A DNA stretch of 6,070 bases from CAYJAZ01 sp964369165. GTDB taxonomy: Bacteria > Desulfobacterota > Desulfovibrionia > Desulfovibrionales > Desulfovibrionaceae. Shown piece after piece: positions 1-4,589 of the stretch. The stretch's first letter is position 1, and every line of letters starts with the position of its first letter. Position numbers and translations under genes: made by a program. Under the pieces are notes generated by a model. That model had not been told where the DNA came from and made no database searches. It saw only the letters and a list, made by a program, of their open reading frames with translations. The stretch lies in contig CAYJFE010000140.1 in assembly GCA_964369165.1 (NCBI GenBank), positions 1 through 6,070 on the forward strand, written 5' to 3'.

Positions 1-33
1 CCCCCAAAAAAACTTTCTAATAAAGGAAAATTT

Positions 34-1584
34 ATGTCATCAAAAGTTATTATTATAGACTACGGTTCACAGGTCACTCAGCTTATAGCGAGAAGAGTGC
101 GTGAAGCTGGTGTTTATTCTGAAATTCATCCTTGTAATGTGACAAGCGATAAGCTTAAAGAGCTGAATGCAGATGCAATTATTATGTCTGGCGGCCCTGC
201 TTCCGTTGGTGAAGAAGACGCGCCACAATTTGATGCTGCTATTTTAGAATTGAATGTGCCTGTGCTTGCTATCTGCTACGGTATGCAATTATTAGGTTTG
301 AATTTAGGCGGCAAACTTGCGCAATCACACAAAAGAGAATACGGCCCGGCTGATTTATTGATTGAAAAAGACAGCCCACTATTTAGAAATGTTGAAAAAG
401 TGACAAGAGTTTGGAACAGCCACGGCGATGTTGTGGAAGCAGTTCCTGCTGGCTTTGAAATCATTGCAAAAACAGCATCATTACCTATTGCGGCAATGGC
501 AGATCATGCAAGAAATATCTATGCTGTGCAATTCCACCCAGAAGTGCATCACAGCGTAGAAGGCGAAAAAATGCTGCAAAACTTCTTGTTTGAAATTTGC
601 AAATTGAAAGCTGATTGGACTATGCATAGCTTTGTTGACAGAGTTATTGAAGAAACAAGAGAAAAAGTTGGCGAAAATGGCCATATTATCTGCGCGCTTT
701 CTGGCGGTGTGGACTCTACAGTAGTTGCTGTTTTGCTCAATAAAGCTATTGGCAAAAGATTGCATTGTATTTTTGTGGACAATGGCGTTTTGCGTTCTGG
801 TGAAGGACAAGAAGTTGTTGATTTATTGAAAAATAACTTTGATATGAACTTGAACTTTGTGAATGCTAGCAAATTATTCTTAGATAAATTGAAGGGTGTT
901 GACGATCCTGAAGAAAAACGTAAGATTATTGGCTATACCTTTATTGAAGTTTTTGATGCTGAAGCCAAGAAATTGAAAGAAGCTGGCATTGATGTGGCAT
1001 GGCTTGCACAAGGCACACTTTACCCTGATGTTATTGAATCAATTTCACACAAGGGACCATCAGCAGTTATTAAATCGCATCACAATGTGGGCGGTTTACC
1101 AGAAAAAATGAATATGAAATTAATCGAGCCTTGCCGTGAACTTTTCAAAGACGAAGTAAGAAAAGTGGGTGCGGAACTTGGTATTCCTGATTCTATTTTG
1201 TGGCGTCACCCATTCCCTGGCCCTGGTTTAGCGATCAGAATTTTGGGCGAAATCACAGAGGATAGACTTACAATCGTCAGAAAAGCTGATGCTATTGTGC
1301 AAGAAGAATTGCGCTCAAGCGGTTATTATCGTAAGGTGTGGCAAGGCTTTGCTGTATTGCTTCCACTAAAAACAGTGGGTGTTATGGGCGATGGCAGAAC
1401 CTATGAACACGTTATAGCGATTAGAGCTGTTGATTCAGTTGATGCAATGACAGCAGATTGGTCACGCCTTCCTGAATCACTTCTTGAAAGTATGTCAACA
1501 CGCATTATCAACGAAGTAAAAGGCGTTAACAGAGTTGTCTATGACATTTCTCCTAAACCACCATCAACGATTGAATGGGAATAA
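34..1584 (+). CDS. guaA: GMP synthase (glutamine-hydrolysing), complete
   Basis: This cytoplasmic enzyme makes GMP from XMP, ATP and glutamine, the last step of guanine nucleotide synthesis. The 516-residue length is usual for the single-chain bacterial enzyme. The N-terminal class I glutamine amidotransferase domain (about 1-190) has the nucleophile Cys81 in CYGMQ and the His168/Glu170 pair in FHPEV. The ATP-pyrophosphatase domain (about 195-390) carries the P-loop SGGVDS at 223-228, FVDNGVLR at 247-254 and GTLYPDVIES at 327-336. The C-terminal dimerisation domain has RHPFPGPGLAIRI at 391-403 and ends with the family-typical KPPSTIEWE. The ATG at 34 is supported by AAAGGA at 22-27, six bases upstream. 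No key residue is missing. guaB often lies upstream in bacteria, but that region is outside the window. The last 13 codons, including the stop, are duplicated downstream at 1694-1733. The gene call is essentially certain. Confidence 0.98.
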   Translation: MSSKVIIIDYGSQVTQLIARRVREAGVYSEIHPCNVTSDKLKELNADAIIMSGGPASVGEEDAPQFDAAILELNVPVLAICYGMQLLGLNLGGKLAQSHKREYGPADLLIEKDSPLFRNVEKVTRVWNSHGDVVEAVPAGFEIIAKTASLPIAAMADHARNIYAVQFHPEVHHSVEGEKMLQNFLFEICKLKADWTMHSFVDRVIEETREKVGENGHIICALSGGVDSTVVAVLLNKAIGKRLHCIFVDNGVLRSGEGQEVVDLLKNNFDMNLNFVNASKLFLDKLKGVDDPEEKRKIIGYTFIEVFDAEAKKLKEAGIDVAWLAQGTLYPDVIESISHKGPSAVIKSHHNVGGLPEKMNMKLIEPCRELFKDEVRKVGAELGIPDSILWRHPFPGPGLAIRILGEITEDRLTIVRKADAIVQEELRSSGYYRKVWQGFAVLLPLKTVGVMGDGRTYEHVIAIRAVDSVDAMTADWSRLPESLLESMSTRIINEVKGVNRVVYDISPKPPSTIEWE

Positions 1585-1625
1585 TGTCATAGTGAGCGAA
1601 GGCGAACAAAGACTTTAGCGAACCA

Positions 1626-1645
1626 GCAAGAACGACGTTTCTTGC
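1626..1645 (+). other. Stem-loop in guaA 3' UTR, repeat copy 1
   Basis: A perfect 7-bp inverted repeat, GCAAGAA (1626-1632) and TTCTTGC (1639-1645), encloses the six-base loop CGACGT. It has no following U-tract, so it is not a standard intrinsic terminator. The same stem-loop recurs in copy 2. It could be an RNA stability or processing element or part of a repeat family; its function cannot be told from the sequence. Confidence 0.6.
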
Positions 1646-1653
1646 GCAGTGAG

Positions 1654-1679
1654 GATTTCTTATGCAGGGCATAGAAATC
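1654..1679 (+). other. Covarying stem-loop, repeat copy 1
   Basis: An 11-bp stem pairs 1654-1665 (with T1660 bulged) with 1669-1679 around the loop AGG. It lies in the tail of the repeat unit, where the two copies differ. Compared with 1803-1828, all five differences keep the fold. G1664-C1670 becomes A-U by two compensating changes, C1659-G1674 becomes a U-G wobble, and the other changes fall in the bulge and loop. The U-G wobble only works in the + strand transcript. There is no U-tract after it, so a terminator role is unlikely. Confidence 0.68.
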
Positions 1680-1693
1680 TATACAAATGAGGT

Positions 1694-1733
1694 CATTTCT
1701 CCTAAACCACCATCAACGATTGAATGGGAATAA
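1694..1733 (+). pseudogene. guaA 3'-end fragment (duplicated remnant)
   Basis: Forty bases identical to the end of guaA encode ISPKPPSTIEWE plus the TAA stop at 1731-1733. There is no start codon or ribosome binding site, and the fragment lies after the true guaA stop. It is therefore a by-product of the tandem duplication and not an expressed gene. Its perfect identity to the functional 3' end suggests a recent duplication or ongoing gene conversion. Confidence 0.9.
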
Positions 1734-1774
1734 TGTCATAGTGAGCGAAGGCGAACAAAGACTTTAGCGAACCA

Positions 1775-1794
1775 GCAAGAACGACGTTTCTTGC
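1775..1794 (+). other. Stem-loop in guaA 3' UTR, repeat copy 2
   Basis: This is an exact copy of the 7-bp GCAAGAA/TTCTTGC stem with loop CGACGT found at 1626-1645. It lies within the 114-bp identical part of the duplication, so its conservation gives no independent evidence of function. Confidence 0.58.
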
Positions 1795-1802
1795 GCAGTG
1801 AG

Positions 1803-1828
1803 GATTTTGTATACAAGGTATAGAAATC
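1803..1828 (+). other. Covarying stem-loop, repeat copy 2
   Basis: This is the counterpart of the stem-loop at 1654-1679: 1803-1814 (G1809 bulged) pairs with 1818-1828 around the loop AAG. It has A1813-U1819 where copy 1 has G-C, and U1808-G1823 where copy 1 has C-G. The retained pairing despite sequence change suggests that the structure is what matters. It ends 12 bases before the terminator hairpin. Confidence 0.67.
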
Positions 1829-1840
1829 TTTATAAATTTT

Positions 1841-1890
1841 GAGGGAAAAAATTTACTTTAATAGAGTGAGTTTTTTCCCTCTTGCTTTTA
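1841..1890 (+). terminator. Rho-independent terminator of guaA
   Basis: A perfect 11-bp inverted repeat, GAGGGAAAAAA (1841-1851) and TTTTTTCCCTC (1871-1881), extends inward by eight further pairs to a three-base loop (1860-1862). Three of these inner pairs are U-G wobbles in the + strand RNA, which would be A-C mismatches in the opposite transcript. The structure therefore favours termination of rightward transcription. A U-rich tail, TTGCTTTTA, follows. It lies 256 bases after the guaA stop, so the guaA message has an unusually long 3' UTR containing both repeat units. Confidence 0.82.
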
Positions 1891-1910
1891 ATTCCTATTA
1901 GCGATATAAT
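1882..1910 (+). promoter_or_regulatory. Sigma-70-type promoter for comEC
   Basis: A perfect -10 box, TATAAT (1905-1910), is followed by a second overlapping TATAAT (1910-1915). A partial -35, TTGCTT (1882-1887), sits at the ideal 17-bp spacing from the first. The -35 matches consensus at only the TTG. It lies directly in the U-tail of the guaA terminator, so the two signals share bases. A start near 1917 would give a leader of about 54 bases. The -10 is clear; the exact start is inferred. Confidence 0.68.
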
Positions 1911-1938
1911 ATAATGTAAATCTGCGTATGCTATTGCT

Positions 1939-1969
1939 TTAAAAACCCTTTTGCAAAGAGAGTTTTTGA
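1939..1969 (+). promoter_or_regulatory. Hairpin covering the comEC ribosome binding site
   Basis: AAAAAC (1941-1946) pairs with GTTTTT (1962-1967). C1947-G1960 and CTTT (1948-1951) with AAAG (1955-1958) continue the stem, with A1961 and A1959 bulged and loop TGC. The outermost pairs are U1940-G1968 and U1939-A1969. The weak ribosome binding site GAGAG (1958-1962), eight bases before the ATG, lies in the 3' arm. If folded, the structure would reduce comEC translation. This is a prediction by eye. Confidence 0.5.
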
Positions 1970-1970
1970 T

Positions 1971-4481
1971 ATGAGTCGCAATAAAGATTATACAAATATC
2001 TCTAGCTCAATATACCCTATGAAGTGGTACGCTTTTGCTTTTGCCTATTTTTTCGGCTTATTTGCAAATGATTTTTTCATACAAGCCCTTTTTTGCTTAG
2101 CTCTTTTATTTTTTATATCCGCCTCAAGAAATATTTTCTTTTATATTATTGTTTTGGGCATATTCTTCTTTGGTTATACTTATGGAGCAAAGCACACTTT
2201 TCCCGATATGCCACAATGCTATACTGAAAATCAAGTTGCAAAATATACTGCTTATGTTGAAAAAGTGCAAAGTCTGCCAGATAAAAGAGTACGTCTTATT
2301 GTTTCAAATATGCATAGAAAAGACTGCAATTCTCAGAGTTTTGAAGGTAAAGGCCTTGTCTATCTTTATTACGAAAGAAGCGATGACTTTTCTTCGCCAT
2401 TGCAAGGCATGACAATTGATTTTGAGGCAAAGCTCAATGCTATTTCTTTTGCGAAAAATAAGGGAATATTGCCTGCTGAAAACTATTGGTTTGACAAAGC
2501 TATTTTTTATGTGAGCTATATCTATATGGATAAGAAAGACTCGCCTATAAAGTGGTATGGTGAGGCCACTTTTTTAGCTAATCTTAGGGATACAATTTAT
2601 AAATCTTATCTAAATCTTTTGGATAGTAATGGCAAAGAAAGAGGAAATTCGCCTCAAGATAAAATTTTCGAGATTTCACAATCTAAAGCTTTTTTGCTTG
2701 CCCTTATTTTTGGAGAGCGTTTTTTTCTTGATACTGAAACTTTGCAACTTTTTACTTCTGCTTCTCTTATCCATTCGACAGCACTTTCAGGTATGCATCT
2801 AGCCTTTGCTGTTCTATGTGCCTTTGTGTTTGCAAAGGGTATAAGCCTAATTTTTCCGAAAATTCTTTATAAAACTCCACTAAAAGTATTGATAACTTTA
2901 TTTTCAATGCCTTTGTGTTTGGCTTACTTATGGTTAGGAAATACGCCTCTTTCATTGATACGCGCTTCAATCATGCTTTTTATTGGGGGAGTGTTCATCA
3001 TTCTTTATAAAAGAGCGACTTTGCTGGATATACTTATACTTGCTGCAAGCATTATTTTATTAGCTTACCCAAGGGCATATATGGATATTTCTTTTCAGCT
3101 TTCTGTTTTATCGGTGGCCGCAATCGGGCTGACTACTCCTCTTTATTATAAAGTAAGAGCTTTTATTCTTGCCTATTCCCATAAAGTCCAGCAAGGGGAA
3201 AATATATTGAGCTATCCATTGCGTATTTTTTTATATTGCCTCTCTTTATTGTGGATAAGTGTGGCTATTCAGCTTCTTCTCTATCCTGTGCAAGCTTATG
3301 TTTTTGGGCTTATAAGCTCCTATGCTTTTCTAAATGTTGTGTGGCTGCCAATTTTGCAAATGCTCGTTTTGCCCTTTGCCTTTCTTGCTCTTTTTACTTT
3401 ACCCTATGCTTTTCTTAGCTCTTTATGCGCTGAAATTGCTTCTTTTATTATTCAGCATTTCACTCTTTTTTTGCAATATATTGAAGCTAAATTTGGCTTA
3501 GAAATGTTTCAAGCCTACCGCTTTGATATTTGGCAAGGTTTGGGTTTTTTATTTTTGCTTCTACTTTTTTTATACTGGCAACAGATAGGAAAAAAGAAAT
3601 ATTTATTGTTTTCTCTTTTTAGCCTTAGCCTCTTTTTGCCTTTTGTGCATGAGCTTTATGCTGATTATAATCAAGATATAGAAGAAAGCCTGACTGTGAA
3701 GCTTTTAAATGTTGGGCAGGGGCAAGCAGTTCTTATCGAATGTGAAGGCGAGAAAACTTTGATTGATGCAGGTGGGACGCATTCAAATCGTTTTGATACA
3801 GGAAGAGATATTGTAGCAAAAGTCCTAACTTACAAAGATTTTCCAAGTTTAGATTCGATTATTGTTTCGCATTTTGACATCGACCATGCCAAAGGTTTTT
3901 TACATATTATCAAGCATTTTAAAATAGATACTCTTGTTTATTCGGTGTTTTCAAAGGAAGAAAACATTCGCAAAGAAATTGTGAATGAAACAAATAAAGA
4001 GGGTGTGAAGCAAGTACAAGTGAAGAGGGGCGACAAAATCTATTTAGAAGATTCAAAATATTATTTTGAAATTTTATCTCCGCCGAGAAGGGGAGTCTAT
4101 TCTTCAAACAATGCTTCTTTAGTATTAAGGCTTATGTATGACGAAAAGAAAGAAATTCCACTTGCTCTTTTTTGTGGTGATATTGAAGAAAGTGGTTTAG
4201 ATAGGATTTTAGCTTCGAAGGCAGAAATTCATGCTCCTCTCTTGATTATACCTCATCATGGATCTAAAACTGCCTATCATGAAGATTTCTATAAAGCCGT
4301 GAATCCTCAATATGCCCTTGTTTCAGCGGGGCAAAATAATCGTTTCAATCACCCAAGCAAAGAAGTAAAGGATTATTTTACTAGGCGAAATATTCCCTTT
4401 TACAATACAGCGGAGAATAGGGAAATAGAGTTTAATTTTGTGAAAGGAAATTTAATTCATATAAATAACAGTAGCTTATAA
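1971..4481 (+). CDS. comEC: ComEC/Rec2-family DNA uptake channel protein
   Basis: This inner-membrane protein family moves single-stranded DNA into the cytoplasm during natural transformation. The 836-residue protein has the full domain order. Hydrophobic helices at about 18-72 precede an OB-fold-like extracytoplasmic region (about 80-185, with Cys83 and Cys119). The polytopic competence domain (about 235-540) follows, with HSTALSGMHLA at 268-278, SLIRASIM at 328-335 and DISFQLSVLS at 372-381. The C-terminal metallo-beta-lactamase-like domain (about 572-836) has VGQGQAVLIE (581-590), metal-ligand motif HFDIDH (634-639), CGDIE (735-739), PHHGS (761-765) and NHPS (793-796). All metal-binding motifs look intact. 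The ATG at 1971 has a weak site, GAGAG, at 1958-1962; the in-frame ATG at 2019 has none. No other competence gene is nearby, so active transformation is not shown. The family call is very secure. Confidence 0.95.
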   Translation: MSRNKDYTNISSSIYPMKWYAFAFAYFFGLFANDFFIQALFCLALLFFISASRNIFFYIIVLGIFFFGYTYGAKHTFPDMPQCYTENQVAKYTAYVEKVQSLPDKRVRLIVSNMHRKDCNSQSFEGKGLVYLYYERSDDFSSPLQGMTIDFEAKLNAISFAKNKGILPAENYWFDKAIFYVSYIYMDKKDSPIKWYGEATFLANLRDTIYKSYLNLLDSNGKERGNSPQDKIFEISQSKAFLLALIFGERFFLDTETLQLFTSASLIHSTALSGMHLAFAVLCAFVFAKGISLIFPKILYKTPLKVLITLFSMPLCLAYLWLGNTPLSLIRASIMLFIGGVFIILYKRATLLDILILAASIILLAYPRAYMDISFQLSVLSVAAIGLTTPLYYKVRAFILAYSHKVQQGENILSYPLRIFLYCLSLLWISVAIQLLLYPVQAYVFGLISSYAFLNVVWLPILQMLVLPFAFLALFTLPYAFLSSLCAEIASFIIQHFTLFLQYIEAKFGLEMFQAYRFDIWQGLGFLFLLLLFLYWQQIGKKKYLLFSLFSLSLFLPFVHELYADYNQDIEESLTVKLLNVGQGQAVLIECEGEKTLIDAGGTHSNRFDTGRDIVAKVLTYKDFPSLDSIIVSHFDIDHAKGFLHIIKHFKIDTLVYSVFSKEENIRKEIVNETNKEGVKQVQVKRGDKIYLEDSKYYFEILSPPRRGVYSSNNASLVLRLMYDEKKEIPLALFCGDIEESGLDRILASKAEIHAPLLIIPHHGSKTAYHEDFYKAVNPQYALVSAGQNNRFNHPSKEVKDYFTRRNIPFYNTAENREIEFNFVKGNLIHINNSSL

Positions 4482-4518
4482 CACATCTCTTCTTAACTCC
4501 TTAATTTCTTTTATACTA

Positions 4519-4536
4519 TTGGCACAGCTTTTGCTT
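4519..4536 (+). promoter_or_regulatory. Sigma-54 (RpoN) promoter for flgE
   Basis: TTGGCAC (4519-4525), five bases, then TTGCTT (4531-4536) match the sigma-54 consensus. The GG (4521-4522) and GC (4533-4534) dinucleotides are exactly 12 bases apart, as the -24/-12 elements require. The predicted start is near 4546, giving a leader of about 44 bases. Sigma-54 needs an activating ATPase, and control of hook genes by RpoN with a flagellar activator is established in several flagellated bacteria. No activator site could be identified here. Confidence 0.9.
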
Positions 4537-4548
4537 TATACTCAGTGT

Positions 4549-4565
4549 GAGGAAATATTTTCCTT
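4549..4565 (+). other. Stem-loop at the flgE leader 5' end
   Basis: AGGAAA (4550-4555) pairs with TTTCCT (4559-4564) around the loop TAT, with an extra G-U pair at 4549/4565. It begins within a few bases of the predicted sigma-54 start, so it would sit at the 5' end of the flgE message. A 5' stem-loop can protect an mRNA from decay, but that role is inferred. It could equally be a chance palindrome in A+T-rich DNA. Confidence 0.42.
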
Positions 4566-4575
4566 CGATTTTGGC

Positions 4576-4581
4576 AAGGAG
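4576..4581 (+). promoter_or_regulatory. flgE ribosome binding site
   Basis: AAGGAG is a strong Shine-Dalgarno match. It lies eight bases before the ATG at 4590 and eleven before the adjacent in-frame ATG at 4593, so it favours the first of the two consecutive start codons. Confidence 0.85.
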
Positions 4582-4589
4582 TTTGAGCT

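Larger units (their letters stand above)
1545..1693 (+). repeat. Tandem repeat copy 1 (guaA 3' end plus 3' UTR element)
   Basis: This is the first unit of a direct duplication with a 149-bp period. Positions 1545-1658 match 1694-1807 at all 114 bases; the remaining 35 bases match at roughly two thirds of positions. The unit starts inside guaA, so its first 40 bases code for the enzyme's C-terminus and stop codon. The non-coding part contains three GCGAA motifs (1595, 1602 and 1618) and two AGTGAG motifs (1591 and 1648). It also has two stem-loops, described separately. The non-coding core looks like a dispersed 3'-end element, but this window shows only the two tandem copies. Confidence 0.93.
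1694..1842 (+). repeat. Tandem repeat copy 2
   Basis: This is the second unit of the 149-bp-period duplication. It is identical to copy 1 through 1807 and then diverges up to about 1838, where recognisable similarity ends next to the terminator hairpin. Divergence confined to the tail argues against a simple assembly duplication, because an artefact would copy the whole unit exactly. It contains a non-functional copy of the guaA 3' end and the same two stem-loops as copy 1. As 149 is not a multiple of three, this copy is out of frame with guaA. Confidence 0.92.

Noticed and set aside
481..872. Two overlapping open frames of 107-109 codons on the minus strand within guaA.
   Set aside because: They lie opposite a highly conserved enzyme gene, lack recognisable domains and have no convincing start signals. 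They are shadows of guaA codon use.
1585..1674. A 29-codon open stretch directly after the guaA stop and in its frame, ending at TAG 1672-1674, with an equal stretch after copy 2 ending at TAG 1821-1823; it could be a readthrough extension or small protein.
   Set aside because: There is no start codon or ribosome binding site. In the diverged part, four of five amino acids change between copies (LCRA versus VYKV), while the RNA stem is preserved. The constraint looks structural rather than coding.
2767..4107. Short open frames on both strands inside comEC (2767-2970 minus, 3236-3418 plus, 3919-4107 minus).
   Set aside because: They overlap conserved ComEC motifs in the true frame and show no family resemblance or ribosome binding sites.
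4482..4518. Possible comEC terminator in the pyrimidine-rich stretch after its stop.
   Set aside because: No stem of useful length was found. Transcription may end by Rho or read into the flgE leader, but nothing in the sequence decides this.
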